From positions 496,001 to 560,000 of the forward strand of contig NZ_JAEACT010000004.1 of NCBI RefSeq assembly GCF_021432385.1: DNA of 64,000 bases. The letters are read 5' to 3'. Of this stretch, positions 1-9,217 are shown one piece after another. Each line of letters opens with the position of its first letter. Position 1 is the stretch's first letter. The notes below the pieces were generated by a model. The model made no database searches, had not been told where the DNA came from, and saw nothing but the letters and a program-made list of their open reading frames with translations. This DNA is from Clostridium hydrogenum. Lineage in GTDB: Bacteria; Bacillota; Clostridia; Clostridiales; Clostridiaceae. The position numbers and the translations under genes were made by a program.

Positions 1-268
1 CAAGCTTATTTCTCCTAAAGGAAGATAATTTAGGTTCTCTTAATTTTAATATATCTTCGTTTCCAATGTGTATACTTCCAGAACTAGGTGTATCTATTGT
101 TGCAATTACATTTAAAAGTGTGGATTTTCCAGCACCTGATGGACCCATTATACCAACAAATTCACCTTTTTCAACTTCAAAATTAACTCCATCTAAAGCA
201 TTATAGATACTTCCACCAACTTTTGATCCATATATCTTTTTCACATTTTTTACACTTAAAACATTCAT
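1..268 (-). CDS. ABC transporter ATP-binding protein (5' part, runs off the window)
   Basis: The first 89 codons of an ABC ATPase are present; the gene continues past the left edge. The product binds and hydrolyses ATP in the cytoplasm to drive a membrane permease that is not visible here. The Walker A motif GPSGAGKST lies near residues 40-48. The short conserved N-terminus (NVLSVKNVKKIYG) and the later FRRNKLG-type stretch are typical of the MacB/LolD/BceA ATPase group. The start is supported by an AGGAGGG ribosome site about 6 bases upstream. Substrate cannot be inferred. Confidence 0.9.
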   Translation of the reverse strand, partial: MNVLSVKNVKKIYGSKVGGSIYNALDGVNFEVEKGEFVGIMGPSGAGKSTLLNVIATIDTPSSGSIHIGNEDILKLREPKLSSFRRNKL

Positions 269-291
269 AAAAAACCCTCCTACATTTAAAT

Positions 292-475
292 CAATTCACA
301 ATTCACGGTGCACAATTCACAATGAATGTAGATTCATCCACACTTACGTGGATAAATCATTAAACTTATCTAAATTTCTTAGCTTTGCTAAGAAATTTTA
401 AATCCTAAAATTTTACGCATTAACGTAAAATCCTCCTTCATTGTGCATTGTGAATTGTGAACTGTGCATTGATTT
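292..475. repeat. Heptamer-ended intergenic repeat, CAATTCA variant
   Basis: Both ends are tandem 7-mers of the CAATTCA/CAGTTCA/CAATGCA type, in inverted orientation, enclosing short hairpin modules. The same layout recurs at about 6219, 52804 and, with different end heptamers, at many other sites in the window. No coding potential is seen. Confidence 0.8.
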
Positions 476-554
476 AATTATACGAAAGTTTATGTATTCA
501 AGCCATTTATTAACCTTACACTTTTAAGACTCCAAGGTTACATTGTTGTAAGGT

Positions 555-1202
555 TTAAATATTCTTACTGTTTATTTCCTCAAAAGAATCTATTATAATA
601 TCTGCCTTTGATATATCCTGATTTCCCGAATTTAAATTTCTATATCCAATACATTTCATTCCAGCTTTTTTTGCCGCTAAAACTCCATTATGAGAATCCT
701 CAATAACAACACATTCCTCTGGCCTTGCACCTAGCTTTTCAGCTGCATACAAAAATATGTCTGGTTCAGGTTTGCTTCTTTCCACAAGATCACCTGTAAC
801 TAAGTTATCAAAATACTTTCTTATTTTAAGTTCCTCCAATATGTACTCTATCAGCCTCATTGGTGATGACGATGCAACTGCTATCTTATAGTTATTTTCT
901 TTAAGCTCCTTCAATAGTTCTGGTATGTATTTTATTGGCTCTATCTTCATATTAGGTGATGATATAAAATCATAAAATCCATTTCTCTCCATTTTAATTA
1001 ATTCTTCCATTGTGTATTTTAACTTGTAATCATTTATTATTTTATTCCACATATAATAAGAATTAGTTCCTATAAATTTATTATATTCTTCAATGCTCAT
1101 ATCAATTTCAATAGTTTTAAAAAGTTCCATTGCATATTTTAAATGTATTGGCTCGCTGTCTATTATAACTCCATCCATATCAAATATTACTGCTTTTATC
1201 AC
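555..1202 (-). CDS. HAD-superfamily phosphatase / beta-phosphoglucomutase-like protein
   Basis: A 215-residue haloacid dehalogenase family hydrolase. Motif I is FDMDGVIIDSEP at residues 7-18 (nucleophile Asp and acid/base Asp), motif II is the SSSP stretch near residue 111, and motif III/IV is seen as KPEPDIF...VIEDSHNG around residues 144-172. The cap sits between motifs I and II, as in the PgmB/phosphonatase subclass. Likely a cytoplasmic phosphosugar phosphatase or phosphoglucomutase. It lies about 730 bases beyond the PTS operon, with a terminator between, so it is probably transcribed separately. Substrate is not determined by the sequence. Confidence 0.85.
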   Translation of the reverse strand: MIKAVIFDMDGVIIDSEPIHLKYAMELFKTIEIDMSIEEYNKFIGTNSYYMWNKIINDYKLKYTMEELIKMERNGFYDFISSPNMKIEPIKYIPELLKELKENNYKIAVASSSPMRLIEYILEELKIRKYFDNLVTGDLVERSKPEPDIFLYAAEKLGARPEECVVIEDSHNGVLAAKKAGMKCIGYRNLNSGNQDISKADIIIDSFEEINSKNI

Positions 1203-1224
1203 TTTGTATGTCCCCCCTTGTAAC

Positions 1225-1423
1225 AGAGTACAAAGTACAGAGTACAGAGTACAATGAAGGTTAATTTTCCGCTAAAGCAGAAAATTTAAAAACTTAATGG
1301 GCTGCGCCCAAACCTATTTTTTCATATTTGCCAAAACTGAATTCCATAAGTTTAAAGATTTCTCTGACGCAAGGAAGATAAATCTTCCTTCACTGTACTC
1401 TGTACTCTGTAATCTGTACTCTA
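1225..1423. repeat. Heptamer-ended intergenic repeat, CAGAGTA variant
   Basis: The left end is several tandem CAGAGTA/CAAAGTA heptamers and the right end is their inverted copy (TACTCTG). The core carries the AAATCTTAAACTTAA-like hairpin modules shared with the other members. It occupies the start region upstream of the HAD gene, so it may carry or insulate that gene's promoter. Confidence 0.8.
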
Positions 1424-1482
1424 CCATTAATTTTCTACCTAAATAATATCCTTTAATTACTTTTTTTACAACCTAAAATCCC

Positions 1483-1525
1483 AAAAAAAAAGATTAGAGA
1501 CAGCTTCACGCCATCTCCAATCTAA
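1483..1525 (-). terminator. Intrinsic terminator of the PTS operon
   Basis: On the minus strand an imperfect stem (AGATTGGAGATGG paired with CTGTCTCTAATCT, short GC-containing loop) is followed by a run of nine T. It lies about 400 bases beyond the last PTS-operon gene, with a repeat element between. Confidence 0.75.
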
Positions 1526-1562
1526 TTATATTTATATACAATCTCCCCCATAGCATCTATTC

Positions 1563-1922
1563 AGATCACAGAGTACAGTTAAGGTTAATTTTTCTCCGCT
1601 ACGCTTTGAAAAATTTTAAAACTTATCTTTTTATTACTTACGCAATCAGCGAAGCTGACACCTTTAAGTTTAAGATTTACCTGACGTAAGGTTTATTAAT
1701 ATACAAAGTTTTATTGCACTGCTATTGAAAGTAATTCTACTAAGTTAAAGAACCTACATGGGCTTACGCCCAAACCTCTAGACTAAGTTTAGTAATGGAA
1801 ATATATTTTGCTTGTTACATTTGAAATTAGTAGGATTAGGTTCGTGAATTTACATGGGCTTACGCCCAAACCCCTAGTATGTGTACCTTCACTGTACTCT
1901 GTACTCTGTCATCTGTACTCTA
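1563..1922. repeat. Composite heptamer-ended repeat
   Basis: Inverted CAGAGTA-type ends enclose a longer core that contains the module CATGGGCTTACGCCCAAAC twice (about 1757 and 1854). This module recurs at about 17193, 43860, 44152 and 52858, showing that the elements are built from exchangeable blocks. Confidence 0.75.
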
Positions 1923-1931
1923 ATTTTATAA

Positions 1932-2219
1932 CTATCTTGCTAATCTTTTTATAAACTCATTGACATCTGTAATTTCAAATATGTCTTTTTTAGGAAGAAC
2001 TCTACCAGTTGACTGTGTTGTCATATTAACCTTAATATTTATAGGTTGAATATCCCCATTCTCCTTGAGGTCATCGCAAAATTTTGTATACCTTTCTTGC
2101 TCGTTTCCTTCATAAGTACAAGTATTATAACTTGCACCAAAAGTTATAGAAAACTTGTACTCTATATTAAAATTATCTGGCTCTCCTGTAACAAATAACT
2201 TAAACATCTTTTTAGCCAT
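1932..2219 (-). CDS. Small hypothetical protein at the end of the PTS operon
   Basis: A 95-residue soluble protein without signal peptide or membrane segment. I do not recognise a family. It begins MAKKMFKLFVTGEP. The start is placed at this ATG because an AAGGAGG ribosome site ends 6 bases before it; an upstream in-frame TTG would put that site inside the gene. It is the last gene of the EIIA-EIIB-glucosidase-EIIC operon, 59 bases behind EIIC. A small uncharacterised protein also sits next to cellobiose PTS genes in other clostridia as I recall them, so a role in beta-glucoside use is plausible but unproven. Confidence 0.75.
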   Translation of the reverse strand: MAKKMFKLFVTGEPDNFNIEYKFSITFGASYNTCTYEGNEQERYTKFCDDLKENGDIQPINIKVNMTTQSTGRVLPKKDIFEITDVNEFIKRLAR

Positions 2220-2278
2220 ATTCATCCTCCTTTTCGTCAATTTTAATTGTTCTTCTAAAAAATCACCACTTTATGCAA

Positions 2279-3670
2279 TTACATATCTACTCCATTACCT
2301 TCTACTTCTGCACCTTGTTTTTCTTGTGCTACATATATCTTATCTTGTGCTTTAAAGAATGGTAAATATATAGCTGTTGAAATTAACATTATTACAATTT
2401 GTAATACAGCACCTTGCCAGCTTGCAACTATAAGACCTGATATTATAGGTGGTGTTGTCCAAGGAGCTAATATACCAGTAAAGCATGGAACCAAGCCAAA
2501 ATATATAGAAAGATAAGTAAGCAAACCAGAAATTAAAGGCACTACTATAAATGGTATAAACATAAATGGATTCAAAACTATTGGAAAACCAAATAATACT
2601 GGTTCATTTATATTGAATAAACCTGGAACTAAAGCAAGTTTTCCGAGTGTCTTACATCTTTGTGACCTTCCAAATAAAATCATTGAAAGAACAAGACCAA
2701 ATGTTATTCCTGAACCACCTAATACAACAAAGTTATCCTGGAATTGCTGAGCTATTATGTGAGCATTCCTTCCTGCACCAGAAGCTACTAATGCAATATG
2801 CTTGTTTACAAGATCTTGATTTGCTGTAAAGTTTGCTGTATATATAGCCTGCATAACACCACTAGCAAGAGCTGCACCATGGATACCAAACCACCAAAAG
2901 AAACTTATTATAAGTGGTATTGCAATTGCGCCACCAAGTGAATCTGTTATACCTTGTAGTGGAATCTCCAATGTCTTATATACCCATTCTGAGAAAGTTC
3001 CTGCACCCAATACATGGAATATTACAAATACTACTGCTGAACCAATTACAAGTACTGCTGCTGGAATAAGTGCAGAGAAAGCATTTACAACACCCTGAGG
3101 TACACCTTCTGGCATGTGTATAACAATATCCTTATTAATAAATAAAGAATATACATAACCAACGATTAAACCTACAATTATAGCTGTAATCATTCCTTTA
3201 GTACCAGTCCAATCTGTTGGAATAATACTATTATCTGCTATAGAAAATGCTTGTTTAAGTTTAACAGCACCGATTGCATCTCCAACTTTATATGCTACAG
3301 ATGTTGGTGAAACTACTAAGAAACATACAATTCCAAGTATTCCAGATGAAATTGGGTCACATCCCTCATTTTTTGCATACTGTGCAGCTATACCAAACGC
3401 AAACACTAAAGCTAGTATTTTATATGTTCCCATATTAACCTGATTAAAAGGCAGCTGCCAATTTGGCCCAAATACTCCATTCATAAAAGCTTGCCATTTA
3501 GCTATAGTTGGAAATGGAAAGTTCTGAACTAAAAGAAATAAAGAACCAATAATTGTAAGTGGCATTGAAAGTATAACACCGTCTTTTACCGCCATAATAA
3601 TTTTTGAATTAGCAAATTTCATTACGCCAGGTATTAACTTCTCTTGAATCGCTTCCGATTTACTACTCAT
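2279..3670 (-). CDS. celB: PTS lactose/cellobiose-family EIIC permease
   Basis: A 463-residue polytopic membrane protein that carries the beta-glucoside across the membrane and presents it to EIIB for phosphorylation. Long hydrophobic segments alternate with short loops; the conserved FNINEPVLFGFPIVLNP stretch (about residues 354-370) and the FFWWFGIHG stretch (about 257-265) are hallmarks of the cellobiose/chitobiose EIIC family. It follows the phospho-beta-glucosidase gene by about 145 bases in the same direction and completes a split A/B/C system. Likely sugar: cellobiose or another beta-glucoside, by analogy and by the neighbouring enzyme. Confidence 0.95.
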   Translation of the reverse strand: MSSKSEAIQEKLIPGVMKFANSKIIMAVKDGVILSMPLTIIGSLFLLVQNFPFPTIAKWQAFMNGVFGPNWQLPFNQVNMGTYKILALVFAFGIAAQYAKNEGCDPISSGILGIVCFLVVSPTSVAYKVGDAIGAVKLKQAFSIADNSIIPTDWTGTKGMITAIIVGLIVGYVYSLFINKDIVIHMPEGVPQGVVNAFSALIPAAVLVIGSAVVFVIFHVLGAGTFSEWVYKTLEIPLQGITDSLGGAIAIPLIISFFWWFGIHGAALASGVMQAIYTANFTANQDLVNKHIALVASGAGRNAHIIAQQFQDNFVVLGGSGITFGLVLSMILFGRSQRCKTLGKLALVPGLFNINEPVLFGFPIVLNPFMFIPFIVVPLISGLLTYLSIYFGLVPCFTGILAPWTTPPIISGLIVASWQGAVLQIVIMLISTAIYLPFFKAQDKIYVAQEKQGAEVEGNGVDM

Positions 3671-3815
3671 TTTTTTATAATCCCCCTTTGATTATAGTTA
3701 TTTATACGCTCACAAACCTAAGTATAGTTTGCAAACCTTATCAAAGAATAACCCATTTTTAACTAAATCTTATATATTATTACATTATAAAACATGAGTT
3801 ACCCTACTGAACAAA

Positions 3816-5225
3816 TTAAATATTTTCTCCTCTTTCTTCAATCACCCTCTTATACCAATAAAAGGATAACTTCTTTTTTCTTTGTAATTTATTTTTGTGA
3901 TCTACATATATAAAACCATATTGCTTTTTATATCCGTTAAGCCAACTTAATAAATCGATTACAGACCATGCATAATAACCCTTTAAGTTTATTCCTTCCC
4001 TAATAGCATTCTTTATTGCTTTTAAATGTGCTTCTATAAACTTAATTCTTGGAACATCCATTACTTCATTTTCTATTATTGGATCTGCATCCCCCAAACC
4101 ATTTTCTGTGATGTATATTTTAATATCTCCATAGTTATCTCTTAAATTTCTAAGTCCATCTAAAAAGGCTTCCGGAGCTATTTCCCAACCCCACTTGGTA
4201 TAAACCTTATCCTCCATTTTAACTGTCCTGTAGACTCCATCAAAAGAAACATTACCAGGTGCACCAGTACAATTTTCTCTTGTCCTTGTAACACTCCTTG
4301 ATAAATCCTTATTTTTCATAACTCTCTGCGGCTGATAATAATTTAGTCCAATAAAACCATTTTGATCTGCAGCTTCCTTTATTACTTTTAGTTCTTCCTC
4401 ATTCCAATCTGGAAGCCATCCTTTTTCCTCTAGCTGCTTAACAACATATTCAGGATAACTGCCCTTTAAAATCGGATCATAGTACCAGGCAATTTCATAC
4501 TGATTTGCGTGATAAGCTGCAAACTTATTTTCTTCTTCTTCATCAACACTAAAGGCTGGTGAAAATACATGTGTAATTCCTATCTCCCCATATTGTCTTA
4601 ACTTTTTATATTCCATAACCGTCTTAGCATGTGCTGTAAATACATTATGCGTTGCAGTAAAGTATTTTTTTATATCATTAGAAATACCAGGTGGATGAGT
4701 TCCTGTTAAATATCCTGAACTGCAAAATACTATTGTCTCATTAAAAGTAATCCAATGCTTTACCCTGTCTCCAAAAGCTTCAAAACAAGTTTTTGCATAT
4801 TTTACAAAAGCATTAATAGTTTTTTTATTTGTCCATCCGCCTTTCTCCTCTAAGGCTTGTGGCATATCCCAATGATACAAAGTTGCAAAAGGAACAATTC
4901 CATATTTTAAACATTCATCTATCAAATTGTTGTAAAATTCAATGCCTTTTTCATTAATCTCACCATCACCATCTGGTATAATTCTTGCCCAAGATATTGA
5001 AAATCTATAAGAATCTAATCCCATCTCGGCCATAAGCTTTACATCTTCTTTATATCTATGGTAATGATCTATAGCCACATCCCCATTAGTTCCTTCAAAG
5101 GTCTTACCAGGAATTTTAGAAAAAACATCCCAATTGCTAATTCCCTTTCCATCTTCATTCCATGCCCCTTCTACTTGGTACGCAGCTGAAGCGGCACCAA
5201 AGAAAAAATCTTTTGGAAATCTCAT
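3816..5225 (-). CDS. bglA: 6-phospho-beta-glucosidase, glycoside hydrolase family 1
   Basis: A 469-residue cytoplasmic GH1 enzyme that cleaves the 6-phospho-beta-glucoside made by the PTS into glucose 6-phosphate and glucose or an aglycone. The acid/base Glu is in TFNET (about residue 164) and the nucleophile Glu in ITENG (about residue 373). The start MRFPKDF follows an AGGAGG site; the open frame extends 14 codons upstream without better support. Near the C-terminus the segment IDLLSWLNGY has Ser where unphosphorylated-glucoside enzymes have Glu (NFEW), a change associated in GH1 with 6-phospho substrates. It sits between EIIB and EIIC, which agrees. Confidence 0.93.
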   Translation of the reverse strand: MRFPKDFFFGAASAAYQVEGAWNEDGKGISNWDVFSKIPGKTFEGTNGDVAIDHYHRYKEDVKLMAEMGLDSYRFSISWARIIPDGDGEINEKGIEFYNNLIDECLKYGIVPFATLYHWDMPQALEEKGGWTNKKTINAFVKYAKTCFEAFGDRVKHWITFNETIVFCSSGYLTGTHPPGISNDIKKYFTATHNVFTAHAKTVMEYKKLRQYGEIGITHVFSPAFSVDEEEENKFAAYHANQYEIAWYYDPILKGSYPEYVVKQLEEKGWLPDWNEEELKVIKEAADQNGFIGLNYYQPQRVMKNKDLSRSVTRTRENCTGAPGNVSFDGVYRTVKMEDKVYTKWGWEIAPEAFLDGLRNLRDNYGDIKIYITENGLGDADPIIENEVMDVPRIKFIEAHLKAIKNAIREGINLKGYYAWSVIDLLSWLNGYKKQYGFIYVDHKNKLQRKKKLSFYWYKRVIEERGENI

Positions 5226-5270
5226 TTTTTTCCTCCTAACTCTATTTAGCATTATAGTCAAATACATTTA

Positions 5271-5576
5271 CTATTTTTCAGCTAACTTTAATGCTTGATG
5301 AAGTACCTTCTTGCCATTCAGCATTCCATAATCAGCTGAATTTATTACTTCTACGGGAATGCCCTTTGGATCAAATATACCTTTTGCTTTTGGAAGCATA
5401 AATTTTATTTGTGGTCCAAGTAAAACAACGTCTGCATCATTAGCGTGATTTATCATTTGTGCTTGAGGTAATGCATCTATATCTGCCTCAATTTTTTCTT
5501 CAGCAGCAGCTTTCTTCATTTTTGTAACTAACATACTAGTTGACATACCAGCACTACAAAACAATAAAATTTTCAT
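5271..5576 (-). CDS. celA: PTS lactose/cellobiose-family EIIB
   Basis: A 101-residue cytoplasmic phosphocarrier. The P-loop LLFCSAGMSTSML carries the phosphorylated Cys at residue 7, followed by the usual low-molecular-weight phosphatase-like fold (VVLLGPQIKFML). It takes phosphate from EIIA and passes it to the sugar on EIIC. It is 20 bases downstream of EIIA and about 45 bases upstream of the phospho-beta-glucosidase start, in one operon. Confidence 0.95.
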   Translation of the reverse strand: MKILLFCSAGMSTSMLVTKMKKAAAEEKIEADIDALPQAQMINHANDADVVLLGPQIKFMLPKAKGIFDPKGIPVEVINSADYGMLNGKKVLHQALKLAEK

Positions 5577-5596
5577 ATTAATTCCCCCTAATTTAA

Positions 5597-5929
5597 TTAA
5601 TTTTTATTTAATAAAGTATTTATTAGCTTTCTCATTTCAATCATTTCCAAAATCATATTTTTTTCAGATATAGTCGTCATTAAATGATCTTGGGAATGTA
5701 CAAATAACACAGAAACTCTTAAAGGCTCACCACTAGCTTCTTGCTGTAACATATTTGTTTGAATGTCATGTGCCTTTCCAATAGCATCGTTTGCTTTCTC
5801 AATCAAACCATCTATTTCATCATATTTTCCTTCCTTAGCCTTGTTAAGTGCATCATATAAATAAGCTCTAGCATCACCTGAATATATTATTATATTCATC
5901 ACTATTTGTTCTATGTCCACTTCTTTCAC
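5597..5929 (-). CDS. celC: PTS lactose/cellobiose-family EIIA
   Basis: A 110-residue helical phosphocarrier. The conserved block VHSQDHLMTT contains the expected phospho-accepting His at residue 78, and the helix-rich N-terminus (IEQIVMNIIIYSGDAR) is typical of the LacA/CelC group. It is the first gene of the operon and accepts phosphate from HPr. The sigma-54 promoter lies about 40 bases upstream of its start, and the LevR-type regulator gene is divergently placed beyond it. Confidence 0.95.
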   Translation of the reverse strand: MKEVDIEQIVMNIIIYSGDARAYLYDALNKAKEGKYDEIDGLIEKANDAIGKAHDIQTNMLQQEASGEPLRVSVLFVHSQDHLMTTISEKNMILEMIEMRKLINTLLNKN

Positions 5930-5970
5930 CCCCGATAATAATTATGTTTTCTTCTTACACCATTTTATAT

Positions 5971-5987
5971 AGCAATTACCGTGCCAA
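5971..5987 (-). promoter_or_regulatory. Sigma-54 (-24/-12) promoter of the PTS operon
   Basis: The minus-strand sequence TTGGCACGGTAATTGCT matches the sigma-54 consensus TGGCACG-N4-TTGCW exactly. It is about 40 bases before the EIIA start, leaving a short leader. The divergent gene encodes a sigma-54 activator, so the pairing is well supported. Confidence 0.93.
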
Positions 5988-6041
5988 ACACTAAAATTAA
6001 TATAAAAGCCTATATTTATTAACATTTTTCACATTTTATTT

Positions 6042-6097
6042 CTAGTGTTTAACTAAAACTCTTAGTGTTTAATGTAAACATTTTAGTGTTTAAACAC
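6042..6097. promoter_or_regulatory. Phased AGTGTTTAA repeats, likely activator binding sites
   Basis: Three direct copies of AGTGTTTAA begin at 6044, 6064 and 6085, spaced 20 and 21 bases (about two helical turns). The last forms the perfect palindrome GTGTTTAAACAC. A related half-site on the other strand abuts the -24 element (5986-5992). The position, roughly 85-135 bases upstream of the expected start of transcription, fits an upstream activating sequence for the neighbouring regulator. Confidence 0.75.
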
Positions 6098-6218
6098 ATT
6101 GCCAAAAACGTAAAAATATTGTAATATCATTATGTTTCAATTATACTATAAGTATTATAGATAAATAACTTGAAACATCAAAATTATAAATACCAAATGT
6201 ATCCTTATGCTAATGTTT

Positions 6219-6434
6219 TCAATTCACAATTCACAGTTCACAATGCACAATGAAGGATGATTTTTCTACGCAAGCGTAGAAAAATCTTAAAACTTATTTT
6301 TTTATTGCTTACGCACTCGCGCCATATATGGTGCTCAGCAAAGCTGACAATCTTTAAATTTAAGATTTACCTAAGCAAAGCGAAAGGTAAATCATCCTTC
6401 ATTGTGAATTGTTCATCGTGAACTGTGAATTGAA
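6219..6434. repeat. Heptamer-ended intergenic repeat, CAATTCA variant
   Basis: Tandem CAATTCA/CAGTTCA/CAATGCA heptamers on the left and their inverted copy on the right enclose hairpins such as TTTCTACGC...GCGTAGAAA and the TAAGATTTACC block. It lies just upstream of the regulator start. Confidence 0.8.
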
Positions 6435-6516
6435 AAATATTGCTGTTAGGATAAACTTGGTATTTGCAATTTCAATGTTCCAAGTTGTACATCTATATAA
6501 CCATGGGAGGCGCAAA

Positions 6517-9183
6517 ATGAATAATCGAGAAATTATATATAATGCATTACTCGAAAATTCCAATGGTGATGGTGTAGACGCCCAAACTCTAGCAGATATA
6601 CTAAATATAAGTAGATCAAATGTTAGTCATGAATTAAACACTATGTTTAAAGAAGGCAAAGTGTTTAAAACTTCTGGACGTCCTGTTTTATTTTATGTTT
6701 CAAACACAAAATCAAAAAAATCTAAATTGGATGAATTTATAAAAAACAATATTAGCTTAAAGCAGGCTGTTGAACAATTAAAAGCAGCTGTACTATATCC
6801 ACCAAATGGAATGAACTGTTTAATATTGGGTCCTACGGGTGTTGGAAAATCAATGTTTGCATCTATTATGCATGATTATGCTGTAGAAATGAATATTAAA
6901 GATAAAAGCTCACCATTTTTAATATTTAACTGTGCAGATTACTCCAATAATCCTCAACTTTTAACATCTCAACTTTTTGGTGTAAAAAAAGGTGCCTATA
7001 CAGGTGCAGATACAAACAAAGTTGGTCTCATAGAAAAGGCTAATGGCGGTATTCTTTTTCTAGATGAAATTCATAGGCTTCCACCTGAAGGTCAAGAATC
7101 ACTTTTTACCTTTTTAGACAAAGGGACTTTTAGAAGAATGGGTGATGACGAAATAAAGACAGCTAGTGTTTTAATAATTTCAGCTACTACAGAAAATCCT
7201 AATTCTGCACTTTTGAAAACTTTTACAAGAAGAATACCTATGATTATAAACATTCCATCGCTTAATGAAAGAACTCTTGAAGAACGATTATATTTGATTA
7301 AATCCTTTTTTAAAACAGAAAGCAAGAAATTAAATAGGGATATTTCCGTTTCTTTAAATACAATGCGTGCATTTTTGTCTTATAATTGTCCCAATAACAT
7401 CGGTCAATTAAAGAGTGATGTACAACTTATATGTGCCAAGGCATATTCAGAATTTTTAACTAATGCCAAACGTGATGTTAGAATAACTAGTCTTAATCTT
7501 CCACTGTACATTAAAGAAGGTTTATATAAAGAAAAAGAACATAGAATATTGTGGAACAAACTAATGGGAGACGAAATAGAATTTTTTAAGTTTTCAAACA
7601 GTGATGATAATACAGAAGTTTCAAAGGTTGAAAATAACGAAAGTATCTACGAATTCATGGAACAGAAACTTGAAAAATTAAAATATAAGGGCATCTCTAA
7701 CATCGATATAGAAAATATTTTAGAAAAAGATATAACAAAGTATTTTAATAGGTATATAAACAGAATATCTGAAGAGATGAACAAGAAAAATCTTTTAAAC
7801 ATTATTGGAGAAGATAATTTAAATTTTATTGATAAGGTAATTTATACTATAGTTACTTCTTTAAAAAGACGCATTAGTAGTAACATTTACACTGCCTTAG
7901 TTCTGCATATTAACACCTTGCTTTCTAGAATATATAGCAATCAAAACATTATAAATCCAGAGCTTGATAAAATAAAAAAACTTTATCCAATTGAATATGA
8001 AATAGCTCTTAATGCCAAAAAACAGCTTGAGCAATACTTAAACCACGTAATTCCAGATGATGAAGCTGGTTATATAACATTATTTTTAGTTAATGATGAA
8101 AAACAAGCAAAAAAAATTACGGATAAAGTAACCATTATAGTAATCGCTCATGGAAAAGCTACTGCTACCTCAATGGCAGAAGTTACAAACGAACTTTTAG
8201 AAGAAAATTTTGTTATTGGAATTGATTGTCCTCTAGATATTAATCCTTCTGTAGTACTAGAGAAATTACGAAGCACAATTAAAAGTAATTTTACTACAAG
8301 CGGTTATATACTTCTTGTAGACATGGGATCCCTAACTACCTTCGGTGAAATAGTAGAAAATGAATTCAAAATTCCTGTAAAGGTTTACCCACTTGCTTCA
8401 ACACTCCATGTAATCGAAGCTGCAAGGAAATCTCTTTTAGGTTTGTCTATAGGTGAAATTTACAATGATATACTATCAGTAAATTCATATCAACATATAG
8501 ACTCTCACTTAAACTCTTTAGACACTAAAAATAAGAAAACCATAATAATTACTGCATGTTTAACTGGCGAAGGTGGCTCTCTTGCCATAAAAAACTTTTT
8601 AAATAGCAACTTGAAATATGACAGGGATCTATTTGAAATAATTTGTCTTAATTGTTTAGATAGAAATCATTTTAAGCATAAATTATTAAAGTTGCAAAAG
8701 AAATACGAAATACTTTTTATAGTGACTTCTTTTCCAATTGATTTAGATATAAAACAATATAACATGCATGACGTGCTTAGCCTGAAAGCTATGGACGAAT
8801 TGCAGGAATCAATAGATACAAAATCTGTGGTTCAAAAAATGTCCTCTATACTTAAAGAAAATATAGACAATATAGATGGTAAGGAACTTTATGAAGACAT
8901 AACTCAATTTATTAGCAGAATTGACCACAAGTTAAACATCAAATTAACTGATGATATTTTTATCGGTCTTGTCCTTCATATTGCTTTTTCCTTAAGCCGA
9001 TTAAAAAAAGGCCAAGCAGCCGTGGAATATCCTGATAAAGAAGATTTTATAGAAAGGAATTCAAACCTATATACTCTTGTAAAAGAAAGCTATATGCCAT
9101 TATATAGTAAATACTATATTGAATTCTCTGATAGCGAAATTTGCTACATTACAAACTTCTTTTTACAAGCTACGAAAATTTGA
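6517..9183 (+). CDS. celR: Sigma-54-dependent PTS-regulated activator, LevR/CelR type
   Basis: An 888-residue multi-domain regulator. Order: N-terminal winged helix (about residues 1-60); AAA+ sigma-54 activation domain with Walker A GPTGVGKS (about 105), GAYTGA loop (about 159, the sigma-54 contact motif, Tyr in place of the usual Phe) and Walker B ILFLDE (about 180); first PRD (about 430-530, LHI); EIIA-Man-like domain with IAHGK (about 545); an EIIB-like stretch; second PRD (about 790-888, LHI). It should open the -24/-12 promoter of the divergent operon, with activity set by phosphorylation of the PRD and EIIA histidines by HPr or EII proteins. The start is the ATG behind GGGAGG; an in-frame ATG 36 codons earlier lies inside a repeat. 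Confidence 0.93.
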   Translation: MNNREIIYNALLENSNGDGVDAQTLADILNISRSNVSHELNTMFKEGKVFKTSGRPVLFYVSNTKSKKSKLDEFIKNNISLKQAVEQLKAAVLYPPNGMNCLILGPTGVGKSMFASIMHDYAVEMNIKDKSSPFLIFNCADYSNNPQLLTSQLFGVKKGAYTGADTNKVGLIEKANGGILFLDEIHRLPPEGQESLFTFLDKGTFRRMGDDEIKTASVLIISATTENPNSALLKTFTRRIPMIINIPSLNERTLEERLYLIKSFFKTESKKLNRDISVSLNTMRAFLSYNCPNNIGQLKSDVQLICAKAYSEFLTNAKRDVRITSLNLPLYIKEGLYKEKEHRILWNKLMGDEIEFFKFSNSDDNTEVSKVENNESIYEFMEQKLEKLKYKGISNIDIENILEKDITKYFNRYINRISEEMNKKNLLNIIGEDNLNFIDKVIYTIVTSLKRRISSNIYTALVLHINTLLSRIYSNQNIINPELDKIKKLYPIEYEIALNAKKQLEQYLNHVIPDDEAGYITLFLVNDEKQAKKITDKVTIIVIAHGKATATSMAEVTNELLEENFVIGIDCPLDINPSVVLEKLRSTIKSNFTTSGYILLVDMGSLTTFGEIVENEFKIPVKVYPLASTLHVIEAARKSLLGLSIGEIYNDILSVNSYQHIDSHLNSLDTKNKKTIIITACLTGEGGSLAIKNFLNSNLKYDRDLFEIICLNCLDRNHFKHKLLKLQKKYEILFIVTSFPIDLDIKQYNMHDVLSLKAMDELQESIDTKSVVQKMSSILKENIDNIDGKELYEDITQFISRIDHKLNIKLTDDIFIGLVLHIAFSLSRLKKGQAAVEYPDKEDFIERNSNLYTLVKESYMPLYSKYYIEFSDSEICYITNFFLQATKI

Positions 9184-9217
9184 TTCAGTATACAAATAGA
9201 TTGGGGAGCGAGTGATT

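Noticed and set aside
1225..1423. Heptamer arrays as a CRISPR or minisatellite
   Set aside because: Arrays have only 2-5 units without spacers, and always occur as inverted pairs flanking a core, so they belong to a dispersed element.
6042..6097. Short regularly spaced repeats as a CRISPR array
   Set aside because: Units are only 9 bases with 11-12-base spacers, three copies, no cas genes; they fit activator sites of the adjacent sigma-54 promoter.
6409..6516. N-terminal extension of the sigma-54 activator
   Set aside because: These 36 codons lie partly in the end of a heptamer repeat, lack a ribosome site, and the ATG at 6517 has GGGAGG upstream.
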